From: Limosilactobacillus caccae
GTDB taxonomy: Bacteria > Bacillota > Bacilli > Lactobacillales > Lactobacillaceae
Direction: 5' to 3'
NCBI RefSeq assembly: GCF_900156885.1
Contig: NZ_FTOY01000011.1
Coordinates: 424,501-488,500, forward strand
Length of the DNA: 64,000 nucleotides
Of this stretch, positions 1-8,012 are shown piece after piece; within the stretch, counting starts at the first letter, position 1, and each line of letters starts with the position of its first letter. Position numbers and translations under genes: made by a program. The notes under the pieces were generated by a model. The model did no database searches. It had not been told where the DNA came from and saw only the letters and a list, made by a program, of their open reading frames with translations.

Positions 1-2
1 CA

Positions 3-767
3 GCAATTAAGAAGGTTACGGCGCCCTTTGCTGGTAATCAAATTCAAGTTGAAGAATTGTTAAAGACAAAGCCAGATGTGGTAATTGCGGTAGATCCAGC
101 GCAAATAAAAGCTGCCCGGCAGGCCAAGATTCCTACCGTCAACGCGATGTATCATGATTTTGCTGGTTTAAAGAAGTCAGTGAACCTCACGGCAGAAGTT
201 CTCGGGGGAAAGGCACCCCAGGTTGCAAAAAAGTATAACCAGGAGCTAACTCATAATATTGACCTAGTTCAACACCAACTGGCAGGGGTCAAGGATAAAC
301 CAACAGTTGTCCACTTTGTCAATGCAACCGACCTGACAAAAGTTGATGGACGGCAAACCATCGTTGACCAGTGGATCTCAATTGCTGGCGGTAAAAACGC
401 AATCCATAAAAAAGGTAACCAGATAACAGTGACAGCCGAGGAGCTGATTAAGGAAAATCCAGATGTCATAATTGTCGGTAGTTGCTCAACTACCAAGGCC
501 CGGCAGGCGTTACAAAAGGATAAGCAGTTGCAAAACTTATCTGCGGTAAAGCAGAAGAAGGTATACGGTAATCCGCAGGGGACTTTCCCTTGGGATCGCT
601 ATAGTGCAGAAGAGGCCTTACAAGTTTTATGGGCGGCTAAATTGTTCCATCCGGACCAGATGAAAAATGTCAACATTGAGCAAGCAACGAAGTCCTTTTA
701 CAAGCAGTACTACCATTACCAGCTGAATGACCAGCAGGTAAAACAAATTCTTAATGGTGACAATTAA
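3..767 (+). CDS. ABC importer substrate-binding protein, FecB/BtuF-like (5' partial)
   Basis: The reading frame is already open at base 3, so the gene starts upstream of the window and its signal peptide is not visible. The 250 visible residues have the layout of a class III periplasmic-binding protein for siderophores, cobalamin or heme: an N-lobe fragment, a long backbone helix, then a C-lobe with ENPDVIIVG and the closing YGNPQGTFPWDRYS segment. It converges on the ABC operon at 811-2583, and probably supplies the binding protein for it. The substrate is unproved. Because the neighbourhood is a molybdenum-cofactor island and MolA of the MolBCA type belongs to the same fold, molybdate is a reasonable inference alongside iron-siderophore or corrinoid. 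Confidence 0.82.
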   Translation, partial: AIKKVTAPFAGNQIQVEELLKTKPDVVIAVDPAQIKAARQAKIPTVNAMYHDFAGLKKSVNLTAEVLGGKAPQVAKKYNQELTHNIDLVQHQLAGVKDKPTVVHFVNATDLTKVDGRQTIVDQWISIAGGKNAIHKKGNQITVTAEELIKENPDVIIVGSCSTTKARQALQKDKQLQNLSAVKQKKVYGNPQGTFPWDRYSAEEALQVLWAAKLFHPDQMKNVNIEQATKSFYKQYYHYQLNDQQVKQILNGDN

Positions 768-770
768 ATT

Positions 771-812
771 AAAATCCCCTAGCATAGTCGTGAATATGCT
801 AGGGGATTTTTT
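771..812. terminator. Bidirectional terminator between the binding protein and the ABC ATPase gene
   Basis: AAAATCCCCTAGCATA pairs with TATGCTAGGGGATTTT across a short loop. It is A-rich on the left and T-rich on the right, so it can end transcription from both convergent genes. Confidence 0.85.
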
Positions 813-1587
813 AAATAATTAATTGGCAAGTATAGCGGTGAAGTTCGGGAAGGTAAGTTAGTGATAATGGAGTCTGGTACACGGTTTCTAGGTTTTCCTT
901 AGTCATTAACTGTTCGCTATTGCCGACCAGTAATTTTCCGCCAGGCATAAAGAGACCGACCGTGCTATCGAGCATAAAGACATGGTCGGGAAGGTGGGTA
1001 GTGAGAATAATTGCCATCCCCGTTGTCGCAAGCGACTTGAGGAGAGTCAACACTACTTGCTGCCGGTTTAAATCAAGCGCCGCCATCGGCTCATCCAAAA
1101 TTAGTATCTGTGGTTCCTGCACGAGGGCTTTGATAATAGTAACCAATTGTTGTTGCCCACCACTTAATGACGAAAGAGGGTGATCTTTTAACTGGTCAAG
1201 GTTAAATCGCTTAAGCAATGTTTCAACCAGTTGTTGGTCCTTTTCTCTAGGAACTTGGAAGGGCCCTAAATATGGCGCCCGGGCCGTTATTAAGAAGTCG
1301 CTAACGGTAAGGTTACTATTAACCTGATAGTCCTGGGGGACATAAGCAATCTGCTGTGCAATTTGCCGGCGAGTCAACTGTTTAATCTGCTGGTCGGCAA
1401 GGCTAATCGATCCGCTGATCGCCGGAGTAAGGCCGAGAAGGCACCGTAATAAGGTTGATTTACCGACCCCGTTTGGTCCTAATAGTGCCAATATTTCCCC
1501 TGGTTGAACGGAAAAGCCGATCTTATTAAAGACAGGTTCCTGTCGTGGATAGGCAAAGCTAAGCTCTTTTACTGTTAATAGTGCCAT
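811..1587 (-). CDS. ABC transporter ATP-binding protein, FecE/BtuD-like
   Basis: The 258-residue ATPase of a type II importer. It has Walker A GPNGVGKST near residue 38, a Q-loop with PQDYQV, the signature LSGGQQQ, Walker B ILILDEPMAALD and a switch histidine in TTHLPDH. It is the last gene of a minus-strand operon (flavodoxin, permease, ATPase) and starts one base after the permease stop, implying coupled translation. It powers uptake of a metal chelate or oxyanion with the permease at 1588-2583; the partner binding protein is encoded convergently at the left edge. FecE, BtuD and MolC cannot be told apart from sequence alone. Confidence 0.9.
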   Translation of the reverse strand: MALLTVKELSFAYPRQEPVFNKIGFSVQPGEILALLGPNGVGKSTLLRCLLGLTPAISGSISLADQQIKQLTRRQIAQQIAYVPQDYQVNSNLTVSDFLITARAPYLGPFQVPREKDQQLVETLLKRFNLDQLKDHPLSSLSGGQQQLVTIIKALVQEPQILILDEPMAALDLNRQQVVLTLLKSLATTGMAIILTTHLPDHVFMLDSTVGLFMPGGKLLVGNSEQLMTKENLETVYQTPLSLTYLPELHRYTCQLII

Positions 1588-2583
1588 TTATAATCTCACC
1601 TGTTTCTTTAAGAGAATATAGACAAACAATGGGGCACCGATAAATCCAGTTAAGATACTGAGGGGGATTTCACCGGCAGATAGTGTGCGAGCGAGGGTAT
1701 CGACGAAGAGCAAGAAGATGGCACCACAAATTGCCGAAAAAGGAAGGGCATAACGGTTATCATCGCCAACAATGCTTCGCGCAATATGGGGGATGACCAA
1801 CCCGATCCAGCCGATGTTTCCACTGATGCAGACAGCTCCAGCAGTCAGGAGGGTTCCAGCTAAAACTAAGAGTAATCGTTCTTGTTTAACATTAATCCCT
1901 TCAGTATTTGCTACCTGGTCACCAAGTGAAAGGATTGTCAAGTGCCAACGAAGCAAGGTCAGGATTACCGCCCCAGAGATTAACATTGGCATCACCGCCA
2001 GTAAACTAGTAAAGTCGATTTTTGCAAGGCTCCCAAGCTGCCAGTAGACAATGCTGGGGAGCTGGGAGTCTGGATCAGCGATATATTTTAACAGGCCAAT
2101 TCCTGCTTGCATAAAACCAGAGACGACAATTCCAGCCAACACCAGAATTAACGTGCCACGCTGCTTGATAAATGACGCAATTGCAATGGTCAATAAAACA
2201 GCAATAACGCCACCAGTGAAGGCAAAAAACTGGGTGGCCCAAATGCTAAAGCTAGCTAGAATTGCGAATGCCGCCCCGACAGCAGCGCCGTATGAAACCC
2301 CAAGAATATCCGGTGAGACAAGCGGGTTATGGAAAATACTTTGAAATGCACAGCCCGAAGCAGCCAGTGCCGCGCCAATAATGATTGCGCCAAGGATACG
2401 AGGTAGGCGGATTGTAATTAAAATATTACTAATTGCAGGGTCATCTCCAGGATGGAGAAAAGCGGTTAGAATTTCGACAGGCGAAATCATAATCCGGCCA
2501 CTTGCTAATGCAATTACCGCAAGGATAGCTAATATAATCAAGCCAACTAAAAAGGGACAGTTAAGTCGTTGTTTACTTGTCAT
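1588..2583 (-). CDS. ABC transporter permease, FecCD/BtuC family
   Basis: A 331-residue integral membrane protein of about ten hydrophobic helices with the FecCD family hallmarks: the LPRILGAIIIGAALAASG stretch after the first helix, and GNIGWIGLVIPHIAR near residue 255, which forms the ATPase-coupling helix region. It works as a homodimer with two copies of the ATPase downstream. Its start lies inside the end of the flavodoxin gene (11-base overlap), so the flavodoxin, permease and ATPase form one transcription unit reading leftward from about 3 kb. Known clients of this family are ferric siderophores, heme, cobalamin and molybdate/tungstate. The Moco context favours the last, by inference only. 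Confidence 0.9.
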   Translation of the reverse strand: MTSKQRLNCPFLVGLIILAILAVIALASGRIMISPVEILTAFLHPGDDPAISNILITIRLPRILGAIIIGAALAASGCAFQSIFHNPLVSPDILGVSYGAAVGAAFAILASFSIWATQFFAFTGGVIAVLLTIAIASFIKQRGTLILVLAGIVVSGFMQAGIGLLKYIADPDSQLPSIVYWQLGSLAKIDFTSLLAVMPMLISGAVILTLLRWHLTILSLGDQVANTEGINVKQERLLLVLAGTLLTAGAVCISGNIGWIGLVIPHIARSIVGDDNRYALPFSAICGAIFLLFVDTLARTLSAGEIPLSILTGFIGAPLFVYILLKKQVRL

Positions 2584-3025
2584 TATTTGCCCTCCTTAAA
2601 AGTGGGTACTGCTCAAACAGTCTGGGAAGCTCATTTTGCATTTTTTTAGTATCATCGAGGTCGTATTTAATTGGCGGCATTACCGGCTGTGCACCTTGCT
2701 TGCGTAACCGGTAATTAAAAAGGCTACACGCATTTGCAAAGCATGAAGGCCCAAATGTTTTATCACCAGCTCCGATAAGCAGGTAATGCAGGTTAGTTAT
2801 CCGCAAACTTTTAAGTTGGTCGTAAAAATCCTGGTCGTCGGGATAAAGGGTCCCTTCACCATATGTGCAAGGGCAAAGAACAAGTAAGTCGTAAGTTGGT
2901 AATTGTGAGCTATCAAAGTCCTTAATAGTTGTGTAGGTGGTAGTCGTTAAGAGTCGCTGCTTAATAAATTGACTCATTTCCAGATTGTGTCCATAAATTG
3001 TGGAATACAGAATTAAAATGCGCAT
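2573..3025 (-). CDS. Flavodoxin-like FMN protein (MioC type)
   Basis: A 150-residue single-domain flavodoxin. The N-terminal LILYSTIYGHNLEMSQFI is the phosphate-binding loop after strand 1, CPCTYGEGTLYPDDQDFYDQL is the flavin-stacking loop, and GAGDKTFGPSCFANA is the third flavin contact. It is probably a low-potential one-electron carrier in the cytoplasm. It is first in the operon with the FecCD-type ABC genes and divergent from moaE-moaD-narK, sharing an intergenic region that contains a TAGGG-type site. A role as reductant for the nitrate/Moco system or for a reductive iron release step is inference. Confidence 0.85.
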   Translation of the reverse strand: MRILILYSTIYGHNLEMSQFIKQRLLTTTTYTTIKDFDSSQLPTYDLLVLCPCTYGEGTLYPDDQDFYDQLKSLRITNLHYLLIGAGDKTFGPSCFANACSLFNYRLRKQGAQPVMPPIKYDLDDTKKMQNELPRLFEQYPLLRRANNDK

Positions 3026-3083
3026 TTTGGATAATTCCTTCTCTCTTAATTAAAGTATAGCAAGCACTTTCAGTTGCGATTAT

Positions 3084-3097
3084 TAGGGAAATAACTA
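3084..3097. promoter_or_regulatory. Candidate NreC-type operator (moaE / flavodoxin)
   Basis: TAGGGAAATAACTA: a TAGGG half-site, four spacer bases, then a degraded CCCTA half (AACTA). The same TAGGGAAA core occurs twice upstream of narG. A GATAAT -10-like hexamer at 3122-3127 would put the centre near -44 for the moaE promoter, a position suited to an activator. The assignment rests on recalled resemblance to the staphylococcal NreC consensus TAGGG-N4-CCCTA. Confidence 0.5.
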
Positions 3098-3155
3098 ATT
3101 CTAACGGGAGTATCTTTTTGCGATAATAAAGGTTATTGAAGGTGGGTGATTAGCT

Positions 3156-3557
3156 TTGCATTATTTACGAATAAGCGATGACGTAATTGATGTTGGTGAC
3201 TTGTACCAGCAACTAGTCGATCCGCAATATGGGGGCATCGACATGTTTGTGGGGACGGTTCGCCAGTGGACAGGGGACATTGAGACGACGAAAATCGAGT
3301 ACTCTGCATACCATCCGATGGCCGAACGTCAATTAGAAAAGATCGCGGCGCCAATTGAAGAAAAGGGCGGCCGGGTAGTCGTTGCACACCGGACGGGATT
3401 GCTTAAACTAACTGATATTGCAGTCTTTGTCGGGGTTGCGGCGCCACACCGGGCAGAAGCCTTTCAGTGGTGTCAGCATGTTATCGATACCTTAAAACAA
3501 GAGGTGCCAATTTGGAAAAAAGAATATGACACCGATAAAGTTAGGTGGGGAAACTGA
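3156..3557 (+). CDS. moaE: Molybdopterin synthase catalytic subunit MoaE
   Basis: A 133-residue MoaE. It has GTVR near the start, the AHRTG-L segment, AAPHRAEAFQWC and the C-terminal catalytic lysine segment VPIWKKE. With thiocarboxylated MoaD it inserts the two dithiolene sulfurs into cyclic pyranopterin monophosphate to give molybdopterin. The start is a TTG preceded by GGTGGG at a good distance; no ATG is better placed. Its TGA stop overlaps the moaD ATG (ATGA), so the two subunits are translationally coupled. First gene of moaE-moaD-narK. Confidence 0.93.
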   Translation: MHYLRISDDVIDVGDLYQQLVDPQYGGIDMFVGTVRQWTGDIETTKIEYSAYHPMAERQLEKIAAPIEEKGGRVVVAHRTGLLKLTDIAVFVGVAAPHRAEAFQWCQHVIDTLKQEVPIWKKEYDTDKVRWGN

Positions 3558-3802
3558 TGAAAGTAACAATTAAACTATTTGCCTTCCTCCAAGACCAGTT
3601 GGGCCCGACAGTCACTGTTGAACTGGACCAGCCGACTAGTGTCGAAAAAATCTTTTCGGCAGTAGCTGAATTGGCACCGACCCTCCGTCCAGTCCTTGCT
3701 AATTCACGGTTAGCAGTTAATCAGGAGTTTTTTAACGGTGACCAACTGTCGCTTCAACCAACTGATGAAATCGCAATTATTCCACCGGTTAGTGGTGGCT
3801 AA
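3557..3802 (+). CDS. moaD: Molybdopterin synthase sulfur carrier subunit MoaD
   Basis: An 81-residue ubiquitin-fold protein ending in VSGG, the di-glycine tail that is adenylated by MoeB and thiocarboxylated before sulfur donation. The start is taken as the ATG overlapping the moaE stop, with TAGGTGGGG just upstream. A GTG four codons earlier is in frame but sits on top of that ribosome site. It is small and acidic, normal for the family. MoeB, its activating enzyme, is encoded at 12542-13564 in the same island. Confidence 0.92.
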   Translation: MKVTIKLFAFLQDQLGPTVTVELDQPTSVEKIFSAVAELAPTLRPVLANSRLAVNQEFFNGDQLSLQPTDEIAIIPPVSGG

Positions 3803-3847
3803 TTGGACGATTAAAGGTTAATACTATCATCTGAGGAGGATTTGATT

Positions 3848-5041
3848 ATGTCAAATGTTAAAGATGTTGCTCATGGCAGCCGTGTTAATGCCTATACAGC
3901 ACTAATTCTTTCAACACTCGCCATGATTGTTTGCTTCATGTCATGGTCGAACTTCGCGCCGCTTGCATCCCAGGTGGCCGAAATGTTTAAGTTAAGCGTT
4001 TCGCAACGGACGCTCTTACTTGCGACACCAGTTTTGCTAGGATCAATTATGCGGATTCCAGTCGGGATCTTGAGTGACCGCTATGGGGGAAAGAAGGTCT
4101 ACTTAATCTTAATGGCCTTTATCTTGATCCCCTTGCTGATGATCCCACGCGTCCACTCCTTTGGGATGCTGCTCTTTGCGGCCCTATTAGTCGGGATGTC
4201 TGGGACTTCCTTTGCCGTCGGAGTTTCTTACGCCTCAGTTTGGTTCCCATCAGAACAGCAGGGATTAGCCCTCGGGATTGTTTCAATGGGGAACATGGGG
4301 AACGCCGTCGCTGCCATGACTTTGCCTTACATTTCAAAGGCCGCGGGTTTTGATGCCGTTTACTACTCTCTAATTATTTTAACAGTTGTTGTCGGCGTAT
4401 TGTTTGCCATCTTTTGTAAGGAAATGCCGGTTGATAAGACGAAGACAATTAGCGGGGCGCTGTCGGTCACTAAGGATAGTGGAACTTGGTACTTATCGCT
4501 ATTTTACTTCTTAACATTCGGGTTGTTTGTTTCATTTACGAACCTGACCCCAACATTTTTAACGGGGATGTTCCACTATAGCCCAGTTATAGCTGGCCTT
4601 TACTCGGCGTTATTTGCCTTTGTTTGTACCTTGGTTCGGCCTGTTGGTGGTTTTATTGCCGACAAGAAGCGGCCGATGGGGATCTTACAATGGGTTTTCG
4701 TCGCGATTGTGATCTTTACCATTTGGATCATGCTGAGTTTCCACAATGAAGGCATGTTCATCGCCGGAATTGTCCTTGTTGGGTTGGCAGCCGGAATTGG
4801 TAACGGGGTTGTCTTCAAGATGGTCCCATACGTTTCAAAAGGAAATACTGGCGCGGTTACCGGCTTTGTCGGTGCGGTCGGTGGTCTGGGTGGTTTCTTC
4901 CCACCACTCGTGATTGGTTACATTTACCAATGGACCGGTAGTTATGAAATCGGGATTGGCTTATTAGCCTTGACCGGGGTCATTTGCTGGTTTGCACTAT
5001 GGAAACACTACATCCACGGGGATGCTCACATCGTTAAATAA
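3848..5041 (+). CDS. narK: Nitrate/nitrite transporter NarK (NNP family MFS)
   Basis: A 397-residue, 12-helix major facilitator of the nitrate-nitrite porter family. Visible signatures are GILSDRYGG after helix 2, the glycine/serine-rich GMSGTSFAVGVSYAS motif in helix 5 and the second nitrate signature AAGIGNGVVFKMVP in helix 11. It brings nitrate in and/or exchanges it for nitrite to feed NarGHI at the inner face of the membrane. The ATG is chosen because GAGGAGG at 3834-3840 lies seven bases before it; an in-frame TTG six bases earlier is too close. It follows moaD by about 45 bases and is closed by a strong terminator. Confidence 0.93.
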   Translation: MSNVKDVAHGSRVNAYTALILSTLAMIVCFMSWSNFAPLASQVAEMFKLSVSQRTLLLATPVLLGSIMRIPVGILSDRYGGKKVYLILMAFILIPLLMIPRVHSFGMLLFAALLVGMSGTSFAVGVSYASVWFPSEQQGLALGIVSMGNMGNAVAAMTLPYISKAAGFDAVYYSLIILTVVVGVLFAIFCKEMPVDKTKTISGALSVTKDSGTWYLSLFYFLTFGLFVSFTNLTPTFLTGMFHYSPVIAGLYSALFAFVCTLVRPVGGFIADKKRPMGILQWVFVAIVIFTIWIMLSFHNEGMFIAGIVLVGLAAGIGNGVVFKMVPYVSKGNTGAVTGFVGAVGGLGGFFPPLVIGYIYQWTGSYEIGIGLLALTGVICWFALWKHYIHGDAHIVK

Positions 5042-5042
5042 T

Positions 5043-5079
5043 AAAAAGTCCGTTAGCATTGTGCTAGCGGGCTTTTTAA
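5043..5079. terminator. Terminator after narK
   Basis: AAAAAGTCCGTTAGCA pairs with TGCTAGCGGGCTTTTT. It is bidirectional and also serves the leftward gene ending at 5083. Confidence 0.85.
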
Positions 5080-5082
5080 ATC

Positions 5083-6009
5083 TTATGATAAATTATCACA
5101 ACGTTCATTAAGCCAGGCGACGATTGCTAACAGCGCTTGTTGGCAGTCGCCGGTCGGCAATACCTGGGTATCAAGTTTCACCTGTTGCAAGGTATCCGTC
5201 ACAATCCCTTTAACAGCGGTAACCTGTTGGCAGGCTTGCTGGTGGGCCTGGTTAAACTGGTCGGTGCTTGGACGGTGGGGTTGGTTAAAAAAGTTGGTAA
5301 ACCAGTCTGGTTGTGCCTCGCTGGCAAATAAGAGGGCGAGGGGGTACTGACCGGCCGTGACCAGCTGGCAAAAGGCAGTAAAATCAGTGGTGACTTGCTG
5401 GGTTTCGTGAATGATTGCAGCTGCCACCCCAATTGCTTCGCCAATTTGCCCACTTAAACTCACAATTTCTTGGTCATTAGCGGCAAGGACGGCACTTTGC
5501 TTTGCGGACATCTTGGCCAATAAGCCAGCCCGAGCCTTTTGATCTGCCAGATAATTGGCTACCTTAAAGCGCTGGTTATAGTTGTATTGTAAGCGCTGGA
5601 TTTGGGCAATCATAAAGTCGCCACCGTCAATGGTTAACTCCTCAATCATTTGCGGCGGGTTGCCAACCTTGGTTAACCGGTTAGTGAACTGACTCATGAG
5701 GTAGCTTGCCACGTATGAACCAGCTTTAATTTGCGCAACTTTTCCTGGATTAAGTGCTGCCGGCTGGAAAGCGGGTGGGTTAGTCTGGGCCGCAAGCGCA
5801 AGCAATTCCGGTAATTGCGCCGCAGTTATTTGGTCAACGGTCAGGTCTCGCACCTGCAAGTGACTAATGGCTTGAAAGAGGGCTAACCGGAGGCGGTGGC
5901 TACTGGTATTTTTATTTAGGTCAAGCATCTCACCAATGACTGGTGGAAACTGACTGATGATTGCTAAAAGGCCATCGTTAAGGCGCTCATCTACGTTTAA
6001 TTCGTTCAT
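5083..6009 (-). CDS. Unknown protein, possible degenerate class I polyprenyl synthase fold
   Basis: 308 residues, mostly helical. The pattern recalls polyprenyl diphosphate synthases: IDGGDFMIAQ (about 127-136) sits where the GD-L-A motif lies, KARAGLLAKMSAKQSAVLA (158-176) where the K-T-A-L-F segment lies, and GQIGEAIGVAAAIIHE (187-202) where the second aspartate-rich G-x-A-F-Q-DD motif lies. No DDxxD motif is present, so it is unlikely to make prenyl diphosphates as such. Last gene of a three-gene cassette lodged between narK and nreC. A partner or scaffold role near quinone or nitrate reductase is possible but unproved; the fold call itself is tentative. Confidence 0.6.
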   Translation of the reverse strand: MNELNVDERLNDGLLAIISQFPPVIGEMLDLNKNTSSHRLRLALFQAISHLQVRDLTVDQITAAQLPELLALAAQTNPPAFQPAALNPGKVAQIKAGSYVASYLMSQFTNRLTKVGNPPQMIEELTIDGGDFMIAQIQRLQYNYNQRFKVANYLADQKARAGLLAKMSAKQSAVLAANDQEIVSLSGQIGEAIGVAAAIIHETQQVTTDFTAFCQLVTAGQYPLALLFASEAQPDWFTNFFNQPHRPSTDQFNQAHQQACQQVTAVKGIVTDTLQQVKLDTQVLPTGDCQQALLAIVAWLNERCDNLS

Positions 6010-6011
6010 CT

Positions 6012-6986
6012 TTAATCCTTAAACTTATTTACCTCGGCTGTCAATTGTTCGGCGACCGGGATAAAGATATCCGTGAAGTATTTGTTAAAATCAACCTTGA
6101 GCTGGGGTGTTTCCGTCAGCTTTTGTACCCGGGCAAAGGCGTCGTTACGCATGTTAACAATTAAGGTTTGTCGCTGGTGGTTAAGGTACTTTGCTAACTT
6201 GTCATGTTGGTCCTGGTAAGCCATAAGGAAATAGTAAAAGATTTCATAAAAGGTGTTATCCAGAACCCAAAAGACGGTACTGCGCCGGACATTATCACTC
6301 ATCATTTCGGTGAAACTATTGTCACCTAGGAGTTCGCGGTTGGCAAAAGAAGCCGCGGATAAGACGACAGCCTGCACTTCATGCATATCTGCCATGTAGC
6401 GGCAGAATTGTTCGACTTCGCCATCATCCAGCGTAAAGCCTAACTTTTCTTCACGTTGGGCGGCGGTCATCTTAGTAAATGTTTCATGATACTCTTGATA
6501 AACGTCCTTACTATCAGCGATCAAATCGGCTTCGATTGTCGTTAACACCTTGAAATTCTCATCCAAAAATTGTTTAACTGCTTGCCAGATCTTTTCAATT
6601 TGCCCATTGAAGTCCGCAAACAGTTGCTCGGTCGTACCAATAATTTGTTTACTTACGGATGCATCCTCAACATGGGGCGAATATTGGACTAATAGTGGCG
6701 TGCCATCGTCCGCACGATTTAACCCGTGGCTTGCCCGCTGCTTTTTTTCATATTCTTTCAATTCATTAAGGTCTAATAAGCCCAGTGGCATGATATTGAT
6801 TTCACTGTTGGTCGCCATTATCTGTAAGGAAAATGGGGTGGTCGGCTCCTGGTTCATCGTTAATGACTTGAGGGCGTCAAAGAGCTTTTGCCGGTTAGCA
6901 AGGTCGCTTTGTGGGTCAGCGTAAAATCCTGACGTGTAAATTGCCTTGTTTTCGTAGTCACAGTTTAATTTTTCTTCTGCGTTCAT
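6012..6986 (-). CDS. Conserved-looking protein of unknown function, nar cassette
   Basis: 324 residues, acidic, predicted helical through most of its length, with no signal peptide or membrane segment and no motif I recognise. The N-terminal 100 residues look like a small separate domain; a central stretch with many acidic and aromatic residues (FWVLDNTFYEIFYYFLM, about 240-256) suggests a hydrophobic helix packed in a soluble fold. It starts one base after the upstream 90-residue gene and ends two bases before the next, so all three are co-translated. The coding quality matches its neighbours, so it is a real gene. Function not assigned. Confidence 0.75.
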   Translation of the reverse strand: MNAEEKLNCDYENKAIYTSGFYADPQSDLANRQKLFDALKSLTMNQEPTTPFSLQIMATNSEINIMPLGLLDLNELKEYEKKQRASHGLNRADDGTPLLVQYSPHVEDASVSKQIIGTTEQLFADFNGQIEKIWQAVKQFLDENFKVLTTIEADLIADSKDVYQEYHETFTKMTAAQREEKLGFTLDDGEVEQFCRYMADMHEVQAVVLSAASFANRELLGDNSFTEMMSDNVRRSTVFWVLDNTFYEIFYYFLMAYQDQHDKLAKYLNHQRQTLIVNMRNDAFARVQKLTETPQLKVDFNKYFTDIFIPVAEQLTAEVNKFKD

Positions 6987-6987
6987 A

Positions 6988-7260
6988 TTACTTATCCTCT
7001 GTCTGTTGGTTGATTAAACTAGCCAGCTTGTCTTGGCCGGCAGGGGTTAGCTTGGCGTTCGTTAAATTTAATTCGGCTAGGCGCGAGCTAAAACTCGTAT
7101 CAAGGACGGCCCCTGTAATGTATTGGTGGTCAACAGCATCCTGGCAGGTTACAAATAAGTTCGAATGGGGATTGATTTGCCGGCTCGTGGTAAAGCGTCG
7201 CCGGGCAATATCGCTTAGTAAGCCCCGTAATTCATCATCGTGGCTGAGATTAGTTGCCAT
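6988..7260 (-). CDS. Small protein, possible YjcQ-like winged helix
   Basis: 90 residues with a good GAGGAGG ribosome site. An N-terminal helix (DELRGLLSDIARRR), a short middle segment and the ending TNAKLTPAGQDKLASLI resemble the small winged-helix proteins of the YjcQ type, in which L-T-x-x-G-x-x-x-L closes the domain. First gene of the cassette 7260-5083. It could be a regulator or a subunit. Similarity is weak and I give the family only as a possibility; the gene itself is well supported. Confidence 0.65.
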   Translation of the reverse strand: MATNLSHDDELRGLLSDIARRRFTTSRQINPHSNLFVTCQDAVDHQYITGAVLDTSFSSRLAELNLTNAKLTPAGQDKLASLINQQTEDK

Positions 7261-7320
7261 CGAAAATTCCTCCTCTAATCCTAATTATCCTTAATTGTAA
7301 AGCGTGGACCGGCAAAAGAA

Positions 7321-7355
7321 AATCGGGGATTCCTCTTATCTTGGGAATTCCCGAT
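7321..7355 (-). terminator. Terminator after nreC
   Basis: AATCGGGAATTCC pairs with GGAATCCCCGATT when read leftward and is followed by TTCTTTT. It separates nreC from the 7260-5083 cassette. Confidence 0.8.
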
Positions 7356-7358
7356 TCT

Positions 7359-8012
7359 TTAGAAATCAATTAGGTGGTGGTGGATGGCATAACGAACCAA
7401 TTCCACCCGGCTGTGGAGCTGGAGTTTACGTGAAATATTCGCCTTGTGCGCCTCGACCGTTTTGGTAGAAATAAAGAGCTTTTCCGAGATTTCCTTATTT
7501 GAATAGCCTAACGCAATCAGGGGGAAGACTTCTTTTTCCCGCTTGGAAAGGGAACGGTAGCCCTTCAGATTTACGTCGGCACCGTCAGCGTTAATTTGTC
7601 GTAAATCGTCCTTGCTGATAATAATATTTGAATCCAGGTAGTCTTCACCATTAACGACGTGCTTTAAGGCTTTGACGATTTCCTGGTCAGAGGAACTTTT
7701 TAAGATATACGACATCGCCCCGTTATGGATCGCCTTGTTAATGTATTCTTGTTCCTCATGCATTGAAAGGATAATAATCTTAACTTTGGGAAACTTGTCA
7801 TGGATCCGCTTAGTTGTAATCAGACCGCTTTCGCCCGGGGGCATACTGAGGTCCATGATCAAGATGTCAACATCACCTTGTTCAACCCGCATATAAGTGT
7901 CAGTCCCACTAGCGGTCCCATCGACAACCGAAAAATTGGGCTGGTGGTTGACTAAGTATGAAATTCCTGCCCGGACGACGGCATGGTCATCCGCGACTAA
8001 TACCTTATACAT
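7359..8012 (-). CDS. nreC: Response regulator NreC (NarL/FixJ family)
   Basis: 217 residues: a receiver domain with acidic pair D8-D9, phosphorylated aspartate D54 in LIMDLSMP and lysine in SYILKSSS, then a LuxR-type helix-turn-helix with LSKREKEVFPLIALGYSNKEISEKL. It is the DNA-binding output of the NreAB(C) oxygen/nitrate sensor and should activate narGHJI and associated genes when phosphorylated. It overlaps the nreB end by eight bases. Candidate operators with a TAGGG half-site lie at 3084, 13596 and 13646. Confidence 0.92.
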   Translation of the reverse strand: MYKVLVADDHAVVRAGISYLVNHQPNFSVVDGTASGTDTYMRVEQGDVDILIMDLSMPPGESGLITTKRIHDKFPKVKIIILSMHEEQEYINKAIHNGAMSYILKSSSDQEIVKALKHVVNGEDYLDSNIIISKDDLRQINADGADVNLKGYRSLSKREKEVFPLIALGYSNKEISEKLFISTKTVEAHKANISRKLQLHSRVELVRYAIHHHLIDF

